From positions 372,001-436,000 of the forward strand of contig JBQNCN010000001.1 in the NCBI GenBank assembly GCA_052169395.1: DNA of 64,000 nucleotides, read 5' to 3'. The translations under genes were made by a program, and so were the position numbers. Source of the stretch: Fimenecus sp052169395 (GTDB taxonomy: Bacteria; Bacillota; Clostridia; Oscillospirales; Acutalibacteraceae). A model generated the notes under the pieces. It worked only from the letters and a program-made list of their open reading frames with translations. It was not told where the DNA came from and made no database searches. Shown here piece by piece: positions 1 through 10,500 of the stretch (within the stretch, counting starts at the first letter, position 1; each line of letters begins with the position of its first letter).

Positions 1-991
1 TATCTCCTGATGAAAGCTTTGCAACACCGTTTTTTTCAGCATCAACACACATACTGCGAAACTTTATTATGGTAAATTCTCTGCCATCTTTAGTGAGTCT
101 TCTTTGTCTATAAATAACAGGTCCTTTATCTTCAATTTTAATACAGATTGCAGTTATAAGCATAAAAGGTGCGGTTAATATTATACCGATAAAAGAAAAG
201 ATAATATCACACATTCTTTTAGCAATTAAAAACTCCGGTTTAGGATTATATCGTCTTAAAGTAAGTATCGGCAAATGAAACATATGCATTTTTTCCGCAC
301 CACTCATAAGCACATCTCCGATACGAGGCTTTATATAAGCAGTTATATCATGTTCAACACAATACTTTGCAATGATATTTCTATCCTTGCTGTGTATTCC
401 GCTTAAAAACACCACTTCAACACCGTCCAAAACGGTTAAATCTTTAAGGCATTCATCAATTTTATAATCGGCAATCACTTTAAATTTCTTTGAAAGACCA
501 TATTCATTTATAAGTTCTGTGAATCCTTTGCGCATATCCCAAACAATAACCGATTTTTTAGGAGGATATACCTTAAAATACCAATTATGTGTAGTCACAC
601 TCCACAAGACAGCTACACAAAGCTGAATAGTTATAAGCGCCGCAAAAACAAATATATTAGGTAAACGACGCATTAGAAGCCAAGTTATTATATACATAAA
701 AAAATCGGAAAATGCAAGTGCCAAAGCCTGACTGTAAGCAACCTCCGAAATTCGTTGATAGGAAATATTAAATGCATTATAGTTACGGCCAAATACATAA
801 TAAAGAATCAAAAACAGTGAAACAACAAACCAGTTTCCTTTTCTGAAAAACGGAAGCGCTATAACATCGGCAAGAAAAGAATACCACAAAAAAGCGAATG
901 AAGCTGTCATTAAAATTAAATTAACAAGCTTTATGCTTCTAAGCAAAAGCCTATTTTTAAATCTTTCATCTGAATATTTATTCAGTTTCAT
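1..991 (-). CDS. Polyprenyl-phosphate sugar transferase (partial)
   Basis: The gene starts at ATG 991-989, behind an AAAGGGA ribosome binding site, and runs off the window, so only about 330 N-terminal residues are visible. I translated it by hand. The start is basic, followed by several membrane helices, then a Rossmann-like region, then the beginning of the catalytic bacterial sugar transferase domain, marked by RQRRLTKDGREF and IIKFRSM. Known members (WcaJ/CpsE type) move a sugar phosphate from a nucleotide sugar to undecaprenyl phosphate at the membrane, the first step of capsule or exopolysaccharide synthesis. It lies 29 nt behind fmt on the same strand and may be co-transcribed. The catalytic end and the sugar specificity cannot be seen. 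Confidence 0.85.
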   Translation of the reverse strand, partial: MKLNKYSDERFKNRLLLRSIKLVNLILMTASFAFLWYSFLADVIALPFFRKGNWFVVSLFLILYYVFGRNYNAFNISYQRISEVAYSQALALAFSDFFMYIITWLLMRRLPNIFVFAALITIQLCVAVLWSVTTHNWYFKVYPPKKSVIVWDMRKGFTELINEYGLSKKFKVIADYKIDECLKDLTVLDGVEVVFLSGIHSKDRNIIAKYCVEHDITAYIKPRIGDVLMSGAEKMHMFHLPILTLRRYNPKPEFLIAKRMCDIIFSFIGIILTAPFMLITAICIKIEDKGPVIYRQRRLTKDGREFTIIKFRSMCVDAEKNGVAKLSSGD

Positions 992-1020
992 TCGATATTC
1001 CCTTTACTTTTATAAATTAT

Positions 1021-1950
1021 TTAATCAAATACAGCACCGCTTTTTAATTTATTCCCTCTCAAAAAATCGGCGACCTTCATTCTTTTTTTTCCGGGAGCTT
1101 GAATTTCTATTATTTCAATAAATAATCCATCTCCACAAGCTACCTTAAATCTATTGTTTTCAATACATATAGTACCACATGAAAGTTTTGTTTTTTCTGA
1201 GGTTTTAAGCGTTTTATGTATTTTATACCTTATGCCTGAAAGTTCTGCAAAAGCGGATGGTGTAGGATTTAATCCTCTTACGAGATTATGAATTTTAAAT
1301 GACGGATTTGAAAAATCAAGCCGACACATATCCTTGTTTATCATATTGGCATAAGTACTTTCAGCATTATTTTGCGATATTTTTTGTATATTATTATTTA
1401 TTATACTATCTAATGTATCCAAAAGCAACTTAGCACCTATATAAGAAAGTCTTGAAAAAAGTTCTCCAGTCGTTTCATTTTCGCCTATTTCAGTGGTTTC
1501 AGTTAAAAGTATATCACCAGTATCAAGACCCTCATCCATAAGCATTGATGTAATACCCGTACGCTTTTCTCCGTTAATTACAGCTCTCTGAACAGGTGCC
1601 GCACCGCGATATGCAGGAAGAACGGAGCCATGAATATTTATTGAATTATATTTTGGCAAAAAAAGAATTTCTTTTGGAAGAATCTTTCCAAAAGCAACGA
1701 CAACATTTATATCCGGATTCAATTCTTTTATAAAATTTAATGTTTCAGGTGCTTTCATATTGTCAGGTTCAAGAACTTTCAATCCAATTTCAAGTGCCTT
1801 TTTTTTAACAGGTGAAGGTGAAAGCTTTTGTCCTCTATTTTTTTTAGCATCAGGCTTTGTGATAACCCCTACAACTTCAAATCCGTTTTTTACAAGAATT
1901 TCAAGACATGGCACTGCAAAATCAGGGGTTCCAAAAAATAAAACTCTCAT
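1021..1950 (-). CDS. fmt: Methionyl-tRNA formyltransferase
   Basis: This 309-residue protein transfers a formyl group from 10-formyl-THF to initiator Met-tRNA in the cytoplasm. It begins MRVLFFGTPDFAVP, the usual N-terminus. The formyltransferase core carries INIHGSVLPAYRGAAP, with the catalytic Asn and His, and DTGDIL, with the catalytic Asp. A C-terminal OB-like tRNA-binding domain follows, and the length is normal for the family. Its ATG overlaps the def stop codon by one base (TGATG), the standard def-fmt pairing, so translation is probably coupled. Confidence 0.97.
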   Translation of the reverse strand: MRVLFFGTPDFAVPCLEILVKNGFEVVGVITKPDAKKNRGQKLSPSPVKKKALEIGLKVLEPDNMKAPETLNFIKELNPDINVVVAFGKILPKEILFLPKYNSINIHGSVLPAYRGAAPVQRAVINGEKRTGITSMLMDEGLDTGDILLTETTEIGENETTGELFSRLSYIGAKLLLDTLDSIINNNIQKISQNNAESTYANMINKDMCRLDFSNPSFKIHNLVRGLNPTPSAFAELSGIRYKIHKTLKTSEKTKLSCGTICIENNRFKVACGDGLFIEIIEIQAPGKKRMKVADFLRGNKLKSGAVFD

Positions 1951-2432
1951 CAGCGTTTACCGCTACTTTCTTTTATAAACTGAGCTTTTTCACCGGGTAC
2001 AAGCCTGTCGAAATATATAATTCCGTTCAAATGATCAATTTCATGGCAGAAACACCGTGCTTTCAAATCCTTGCCCTCGTATTCACACCATTTGCCAAAT
2101 CTGTCTTGCGCTTTAACCTTTACATATTGCGGACGGATTGTATTTCCCCAACGATTAGGAAAAGAAAGACATCCCTCCTGACCTATCTGTTCTCCATCAG
2201 TTTCAATGATTTCAGGATTTATAAGTTCTACAAGACCATCTCCCACATCAACCAAAACAACTCTTTTTAAAATACCGACTTGACATGCCGCAAGACCTGC
2301 ACCGTTGGCATCATACATAGTTTCTTTCATATCATCAAGCAACTTCCAAAGCCGCTCATCAAAACTTTCAACAATCCGACATTTTTTTCTTAAAACAGGG
2401 TCATTATCAGTTCTTATTTTTCTCAATCCCAT
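1950..2432 (-). CDS. def: Peptide deformylase
   Basis: This 160-residue metallo-hydrolase removes the N-formyl group from new proteins. All three family motifs are present: GAGLAACQVG, EGCLSFP with the metal-binding Cys, and HEIDHLNG with the two metal-binding His and the catalytic Glu. I chose ATG 2432-2430 because AAGGTGG sits six bases upstream; the in-frame GTG at 2441 would overlap that ribosome binding site. It is the first gene of the def-fmt unit, followed by the sugar transferase gene. Confidence 0.96.
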   Translation of the reverse strand: MGLRKIRTDNDPVLRKKCRIVESFDERLWKLLDDMKETMYDANGAGLAACQVGILKRVVLVDVGDGLVELINPEIIETDGEQIGQEGCLSFPNRWGNTIRPQYVKVKAQDRFGKWCEYEGKDLKARCFCHEIDHLNGIIYFDRLVPGEKAQFIKESSGKR

Positions 2433-2471
2433 TCTATCCACCTTAGACTTAAATTAAATATCAATGATATA

Positions 2472-2500
2472 ATTATAACATAGATTTTTATCATTTAAAA
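2472..2500 (-). promoter_or_regulatory. Possible def-fmt promoter
   Basis: On the minus strand a perfect TATAAT (2477-2472) lies 17 bases after TTTTAA (2500-2495), about 40 bases before the def start. The -35 matches consensus at only three of six positions, so this is a weak prediction. Confidence 0.35.
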
Positions 2501-2524
2501 TCTTATTTAAATAATAACATACTA

Positions 2525-2556
2525 TTGATTAGTTGTTAAAAATTTGTTAATATAAT
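2525..2556 (+). promoter_or_regulatory. Possible promoter of the prepilin cluster
   Basis: TATAAT (2551-2556) lies upstream of the first prepilin-cluster gene. The best -35 candidate, TTGATT (2525-2530), is 20 bases away, longer than the usual 17, so the promoter may be weak or need an activator. The 120 bases between def and this cluster otherwise contain only AT-rich sequence. Confidence 0.3.
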
Positions 2557-2641
2557 AATGGAATATGGGGTAGTGTATGAAAGTGTATCCACTAATCTCA
2601 AAAAATTCAACAAAATGACGATATATTTACAAGAGGACTTT

Positions 2642-4555
2642 ATGAAAAGCAAAACAATCAAAGGAAATTCAGGTGCATCAATAATTTTTGTGCTTATTCT
2701 TCTTGCCATCCTTTCGGTTCTTGGCACCTCTCTTTACGCCTATTCTATGCAAAGCATTGATGTTATGAAATGGGGATTTGACAGTGCAAGAGCAAAACTT
2801 TTAGCAAGGGGCGGAGTTGAACAAGCTGCCTATGCATATCAAAGTGCTGCAAAAAAAGCATATGAAGCAAAAGATGAAACTGATGAAGCATTACAATTTG
2901 TTTCAACCGCCGAAAGAAAATTCACTATTGTAAAAGACGATGCGGAAAATAAAGTTGTAATGAAAGAAATCTCTGAAAACGGGGACATCGGTGAAACATG
3001 GGAAAACGGAAAAGAAGATTCTGAAAAAACTATAACAACCAACTGGATGTTTGCCTGTGTATATGATAAAAATAAAGATTCATCTAAGTATGGCAAAACT
3101 CCAAGAATTATATATTTAGATGGTGGTGATGAAGAACAACCGGACAGAAGTAAAGTAGCAAATCGAAAAGTAATAGGATATTACAAAGTGACTGTAACCA
3201 ATACACCAAAACTTATTCATATTTATGCAAAATGTGACGAACACAACAATAAACACTGTACGGACAAAAATCATTATCGAATAGAAAATTACAAAACTTT
3301 TAACTGTACTGCTTATGTAAACGGGAAATCAGGTACTTCAAAAGCATCTTTAGTTATAAATGAAGTTGCAGGACCTGAAACAACATGGACTGATAAAAAT
3401 GGTGTTATGCTTTTTCCTGCTATTGCAATGAAAAACATGGGCATTTTAGATGAAAGTGGCGGTACGATAAATCCTTCTGACATAAAAGCGGATTCAAGAA
3501 TATCAGAAATGGGCGAAAGCTCTTTCACCTTTCCAACAAAATTCGGTATTTCAATGGGAAGTGTTAAATTCAAAGTATATGGAGCTGGAACTACAGGAAA
3601 CTTGATTTTAAAACTTCCAACAAAAAATAACGAGAACGGAAAAACTGAAACACTTAAATTTCCAAATTTTTCACAACATGATAATTATTCACATTATCAA
3701 TCAAACTCAATTTTTTCAGGACAATCTTTATTTATAAAAGGCGGAATTGATACCGAACCATATCCTATAGGAAAGAATATTCCTGACAACAGCCACCTAC
3801 CCTGGTATCTTGAAAAAATTGCAGATGCCGCAAATCAAATTATGGATTATGCAAATAAAATCTCCAATCAATGGAATGGAAAAGCGCCAAACGTAAATAC
3901 GCTTTATCTTTCGGGAAACGATATTGTTATTGAAGGAGACATTGATCTTTATGCTTATTATTTCCCTTCCAACTGGTTTTCAAATATTGCCAATTCTACA
4001 ATAGGAAATGTGCGACTTGGAACTGTAGTTTTAAATATTCCGGATAAATCAGGCTCAATTAAGGATCCTATGCCTAAAGCAAAAGGCGGTGTCCCCGACA
4101 CTGTGGGAAAGGTATATTTTGGAGGAGATGTCAAAATTCATATTTTACAAAGTGACTTGCACGGTGGGAACAAAATTTTCACTTTATTTAAAGCGGGAAC
4201 CGTATGTTATTTTGCAGGCGGGAAAACTTTTAAAGCGGGAACAGGTGTAACAAATTCAAACAATATATCTATAACCGGAATAGACTTGCTTAAATATTTT
4301 CTGGATACTGCAATAAAAGATAATGAAAAAACAAACAAATATTCATTGGATATGATAAAAAAATTCAAAGAAATAAATGATGCATATTATTACACTTCAA
4401 ATAAAACTTCCGAATTTTTATACTATGATATGCTTTATAGCGGTTGCAATGTTTCAATGCGTAAAATTGATCCACAAAAAAATTCAAAATATGACAGAAT
4501 TACCGATACAATACCACCTTCCGAATATGCAAACACATATCTTGTTTGGGAATAA
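2642..4555 (+). CDS. PilX/GspK-like minor pilin with large C-terminal domain
   Basis: This 637-residue protein has a short basic start and then one hydrophobic helix in the context GNSGASIIFVLILLAILS, followed by LYAYSMQS. That arrangement resembles the N-terminus of PilX/GspK-type minor pilins, which lack a perfect GFTLxE motif. A long hydrophilic part without recognisable catalytic motifs follows. The start at 2642 has AGAGGA just upstream; an in-frame start at 2558 would add 28 residues before the basic tip and looks wrong. It is the first of four same-strand genes, 25 nt before the giant prepilin. In known systems PilX/GspK sits at the pilus or pseudopilus tip. The family assignment rests only on the N-terminus and the gene order. 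Confidence 0.6.
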   Translation: MKSKTIKGNSGASIIFVLILLAILSVLGTSLYAYSMQSIDVMKWGFDSARAKLLARGGVEQAAYAYQSAAKKAYEAKDETDEALQFVSTAERKFTIVKDDAENKVVMKEISENGDIGETWENGKEDSEKTITTNWMFACVYDKNKDSSKYGKTPRIIYLDGGDEEQPDRSKVANRKVIGYYKVTVTNTPKLIHIYAKCDEHNNKHCTDKNHYRIENYKTFNCTAYVNGKSGTSKASLVINEVAGPETTWTDKNGVMLFPAIAMKNMGILDESGGTINPSDIKADSRISEMGESSFTFPTKFGISMGSVKFKVYGAGTTGNLILKLPTKNNENGKTETLKFPNFSQHDNYSHYQSNSIFSGQSLFIKGGIDTEPYPIGKNIPDNSHLPWYLEKIADAANQIMDYANKISNQWNGKAPNVNTLYLSGNDIVIEGDIDLYAYYFPSNWFSNIANSTIGNVRLGTVVLNIPDKSGSIKDPMPKAKGGVPDTVGKVYFGGDVKIHILQSDLHGGNKIFTLFKAGTVCYFAGGKTFKAGTGVTNSNNISITGIDLLKYFLDTAIKDNEKTNKYSLDMIKKFKEINDAYYYTSNKTSEFLYYDMLYSGCNVSMRKIDPQKNSKYDRITDTIPPSEYANTYLVWE

Positions 4556-4580
4556 TTATTCCATCTTTTGAGGTAACACT

Positions 4581-7500
4581 ATGAAAAAGCTATTTAAACA
4601 AAATAAGAATTCAAACAAAGGCTTTACTCTTGTGGAAGTCTTGGTATCAATTATTCTTTTAGCACTTATCGCAATTGCTTTTATGCCTATTTTCTCAACA
4701 TATCTGAAAAATATAATAAAAGCAGGCGAACTTACTAAAGATAGGTATCATTCCATATCCACCATTATGAAACTTGTCGGAAGTGAAACAAATTCATTCG
4801 GTTATTACACATCAACCGGAAATATGAAACTTACTCTTAACAATCATGACAAAACTAAAAAAATTTCCACTAAAAGTGCTGAGGGAAATGGAAGCTTAAA
4901 AAGAATTGAAGGTCATAATATATTGGGTGATCCCGGTAGACCTGCACAAACCCTTGTAAGTTTTAAAGCCGACAATATAGAAACCTTTTTGGGTATATTT
5001 CCTTCAACTATTACCGATGACTTTATAACAAAGGATATAAAAATATACTCAAAGGACATGCAACTTAATGATCCAAACGGATTAAATGTTTATTATACCG
5101 ATACAGACGGAACAATACAAAAGCTTGACAGCAAGTGGTATGATGTAAAAGCCTCAAACAGTATTTATGGAGGATCTGATACATATAGGCTTGTTGTAAC
5201 CCTTTATGGAGGCGGCCCTATAAGTTTCTCTACATCTCCCCTTTATTTTGGATATCATGATCACGATATTGAACAAGTAGGAGGAAAAAATCCGGGAAAA
5301 GCTTTAAAAGTTGAAGTTACCGCACCTCAAACCATAATGGTAGGAGATAAAAATAAAGACGGAAAATATTATTATTATGCCACTTCACAAGATGATAACA
5401 ACGGTGACGGAAACATTGATATTGTTGCAAAAGAAATGGATCCATTAGGAAAGAATCCTAATATAAACTTAAAATCCGCAATGAACGATGTTAAGTGGAT
5501 TTCTAAAACATCAGGAGACGGATTAAATACAAATAAAGCAAATACCGACTCATACGGTTATTTCATTATGGGCGGAGATTTAGGACAAATACGCAGATTT
5601 TGGAGAGATGAAAACGGAAATTATTTCTGGGGCGGCGATTATTCTGATTCCTATGAATTCGATCATAATTTAGGCGAAACACCGGGTAGCCAAAGTGGCA
5701 AAGCTCCGTCCGACACTCTTGCTGTTAAATCTCATAATGATAATATCGCTTCAAGTAGAGCAGCTGCTCAAAGTGCGGAATACATGCAAGTAAAACCATA
5801 TTCATATTCATATATATCTGCACCATACTCACAAGACGGAAGGCTTCTAAAAAATGGAATGCCCATAAGCGACAACGGTAAAAACGATCTTTACATCAAC
5901 ACCATGTTTACAATAAACGCTTTAAAAAATCGGGACTTAAATTTTTATACAACAGGCAATATAAACTATGATATGTCCAGTAATGTATACAGACCATCTG
6001 AATTGTCAAAAACTGACGGATTCGGAGTTCATACCGTAAATGCCAATAAAATAAATTTTGACACTGATATAGACAGAAAATATACAAATGCTGAAAATAA
6101 CAGTCAAAAATATATTAGAATAACTTCTGTTGATACCGTATCCGTTCAACCTGCAACTCTTCATAATAACAATAACAGTCTAAATAAATCCTACAATTTA
6201 TATTTAGGATATATTCCTGCCGTGCTTGATATTTGGGATAACGGATATACAGATGATAAAACCGAACAAAATCCTTTATCAGGATTAAAAAAATTTAATG
6301 TAAACGAACCTGATCAAAACGGATTTAGAACAGTAACGCCATGGAGAGCTACTCTCGGTATAGGCACAACAAAAAACTTTAATACCAGAGCACATTTCAG
6401 TTATGGTACAACCATTTTCGATCAAACGGTATTCAGCCCCGATGTGTATATAAAAGCTGAAAAATATGAATTTTACAATAAATTAAAAAATTCCATACAA
6501 ACTTTATATGACGATATCAATCAAAAAGGAAATCACAAAGGTATTGAAATAGGCAAAAACGACAGTGATTTTGAAAAAGTTTTAAAACCTTTTCTTAACT
6601 ATGACACAAATAATGACGGTACCATTGATCGCATGGACGATGCACTTGATTTTGATAAATCAAGCTTAGGTCTTTCTGAAATTTATAGAAAATATCATAC
6701 ATACGGTTATAGTTTTGTTCCAAATATAAAGGGAAAATGTGAAGTTTTCGATGATGTCTATGATAAAGCAAAATTGGGACATTCATTACCTAACAGTCTT
6801 CCACGAGACTACTGGGGATTCAGGTGGGAATGGATTTTGGAATATCCGAACGATGAATGTTCATCACAATTTTTAGAATATAAAAATCAATTAGATAAAA
6901 TTTATCAACAATGTATTGAAGAAATTGCAAAGTCGGAAGAAGGCTATAACAAATATAAACAAGCTATTAAAAATAGTCAAAATTCACTTAAAATTGCATG
7001 GACCTATGGTAATACAACAGCTTCAGATTACCGTTTAACAGGTATGTGCGGACCGACAAACTTTGATGATATGGATTCAAAATTCGATACTAATGATGCA
7101 CAAACAAACAATACAACTGTAGAAGCTTTAAAAACAGGTGAAGATGGTGCCGCAAGAGACCGCATAAAAAAAGAAGCTGAAAATATGCGTGCCGAAGCTA
7201 AGAAAAAAAGAGAGCTTGCCGCCAAAAATCTTAAAGAAAACGAAGATTTTAAAGCAGGAAAAATAAAAGAAAATGATGCTCGTAAAAAAGCAGCAAGGGC
7301 AAAAGCTCTGGATGATTTTGAACGGGAAACTGGATATCGTCTCGAAAAATATAACGGAAATTTTGAACCTTCCGCTAATTATGGCAACAGTGCAATTTAC
7401 AACACAACGGTAAAAGCTATTTTTGAACTTGCAATAGCCAATGCAGAGAAAAAGCATGCTGAGGATATGCAAAAAGAAAACGACAATTATGATGAACTTG

Positions 7501-10500
7501 TAAATGTAAAAATAGTGGACGATTTTAATCAAGCTTGTAAAGATGCCACGGAAAAACATAACAAAGCATATGCCGATGCTGATAATACCTATGCAAATAA
7601 GCTTGATGAAAACACTAAAATTTTAAATGATACCCTTTCTGAAGAAAAGGATTATATGCACTACTACCAAAAGAAAAAAGATGCTTATCAGGCAGCTACA
7701 AATGTGCATAATCAAAAAAACATAGAAATTGAACAAAAATTACAAGCTGATATAGCCGCTGAAAATGAGCGTTATCAAAACGCAATATCGCCGGAAGGAC
7801 TTCAAGCACTTTTAGACACATATAATTCTGAAAAATCTAAATATCAGGCAAATCACGACTTCTATAATGCAAATCATGAATATTATGAAAATCTGCTTTC
7901 AAAAATTGATGCGGGTGTTTCTGTTCATTCAAAAACAAAAACATCTCCTGATGAAAATTTAAGCGATGAAGATGAAATTAAAATAGATGATGCTCATAAT
8001 GTTGACGGAAAAGGTAAAGATTTAGGATTAAAACAATATTTTGAAGAAAATCACAAAAATATTGATGTTTGCAAAGACGAAGACTTGGATGATATATGGG
8101 ATCATGGTGGATTTTTCCAAGGCTATGCCTATATAAAAACATCAGTTTATACTTGGAAAAGTTGTGATAAATTAGAGATGTCTAATGAAAATGTCATAAA
8201 AGAACATAGACAGGCAAAATCAAAATGGCATACTGAAAAAATAGGTTTTAAAGAAAATACAAATGCCTGTCCAGATATGAAAACCTATCGAGATATGATA
8301 CAAAATGCATTAAATGAAATAAAATCAGAATATGATGCTTATGAAAAAAATGAACAATCCAGCGTTAAATCACCCGCTGATTTTGAAGATGCTAAAAAAG
8401 CACTGGAGAATGAACACAAAAAAATATTAGACAAACTTCAACAAGAGGCCAATGATTTAAAAGAACAGGCAGTTATAGAACATAAAAACGCAAATGTTGC
8501 TGCAGATAACCAACTTGATGCCGATAAAACACAAGCTCAAAAAGATAAAGTTACGGCAGATGAAAACGCCTTAAAATCAAAGGAAGATTCAAAGAAATCA
8601 GCCGATGAAGCAAAATCGAAAGAACTTAAAGATGCTGAAGATACAAAGACTCAAGCTTTGGCTCAAGCTGCGTTAAATCATAATATGGCACAAAAGCTTA
8701 TAAACAAAGAGCTTTCCGATGCAAAAACTGCAGCTGAAAATGAAAGAAAAAACAGTTATGATGCTGCAAAAAAGAAGTATAAAGATAATTGTAAAAAATA
8801 TGATGATGAACATGAAACAACGCAACTTGAAATAAACGCATATTTTGAAAAAAAGAAAAAAGAAGCAAGTTGGCTTATACGCGAAGCTGAACTTTTGGAA
8901 CAACAGGCTGATAAAATTTCAAGTGGACTTTTACCGGAAACACTTTATGACAAGGACCTTGCAACTAAGTTAACTCAAGGTTATCATTATGGTCCTTTAA
9001 ATGAGCCCGTAGGTCAAAAATATATCCAAAAACAAAACAATTCAGAAGTTTCAGTCGCATATATGAGCATTCCCGGTGCTTTCGGAAATTTAGAGAATAC
9101 TTCCACTACTCATAATCAACAAGTAACAGAAACTGATTCAACTTCAGTAGGACAAGGTCCGAAATGGAATAAAAACTATAACTCATATCAAAGAAATGAT
9201 GTGTATCAATTTAATATAAACAGAACAACTACTTTTCTTGATTCGGATTCAATTACGGTAAATGAAGGAACACCTGATCAAAAAACATTTTCACTTGCAG
9301 TTGGCTATGTTCTTTCAGGTATTTCATATAAACAAAAAGCAAATAATATAAACTACACAACTGTACCCACTATAATGAATACAGGAGTTGTTTATATACG
9401 TTCAGGCGATAAAGAAAAAAGTCCGGACAATAAAAATCCGGATCGTCCACTCAATTTTGTTTATGGAACCGGATACGAACTTCAAATTGAAGAAAATACC
9501 TTCCATGAATTCTATTCTTCAAATACATATGCTATGGAACCGGCATTAATGCAAAAAGGTGGAAAATCATATAATACCAAAGACTCTATAGATCAATTTG
9601 CAAGTGCAGGTTATTGGAGAGATATTCTTCATCCGCTATACTACTCAATCTTCGGTGAAAGATTTACTCCTGATGTTCAAAATGGAAAATCATACTGGCC
9701 ATATTATTATGCCCCTGAAAACAGTTATATTACAGGTCATATATTGTATGATAAAAAAATCAACTGCGTAAAATGGGGAAAAACCTGGGCAGGAGGACAT
9801 TCTGCAATGTGGGGTGCTTCAGACGGAACACTTATGTCTTGGGGCGAAAACTATTATCGTTATATGGACGGAACGCATCGTGAAGCACATGCAAATAAAA
9901 CTGATCAAGATGCAAAATACGGTTCCGGCGCTGTAATGGCAGAATTTCAAAACTGGAAACGTGTCCATGATGCATTTAACCGCAGTTATCCTATTCTTCG
10001 TGAAAATTCAGAAGCATATTATGACCGCTTCAAAGGCACAGAATATCAATATAGTACACATATACCTATTTCATGGAATTTTGCCAGTGCCTCTATAAGA
10101 AAACTTTATACAATACCGAGAACTTGGAAACAAATGTGTGAATTTGCAACAAAGGGATCATTATATACCGATCCTTTGCACACAAATGCAAGTGGCTCTT
10201 CAAGTCCTTTAATAGAAAACTCATACTTAGATAAGTGCTCACTGGATCTTGACAGACATACAAATAAAAGTTGTGAAGATTACGGATTCGTATCACCTTT
10301 AAATTCTATTACAGGAATTGAAAATAACGGAATGAATACTTGGGTTGCAGTAGGAACACAGGCCTATCACGAAAATAAAATGGGCAAATCCAACGATGAA
10401 ACCTATTTAGATGATCCGCTTAATATGAAGGATTCAAAAAAACACTATGCTTCAAAAAATAATAAAACCATAAACAACGGCAACAGCATGAACTATAAAG

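Noticed and set aside
7128..7559. A 143-residue reading frame on the minus strand inside the giant prepilin gene
   Set aside because: It is Phe/Ile-rich antisense of a Lys/Glu-rich coding stretch, has no convincing ribosome binding site and would lie wholly within a real gene.
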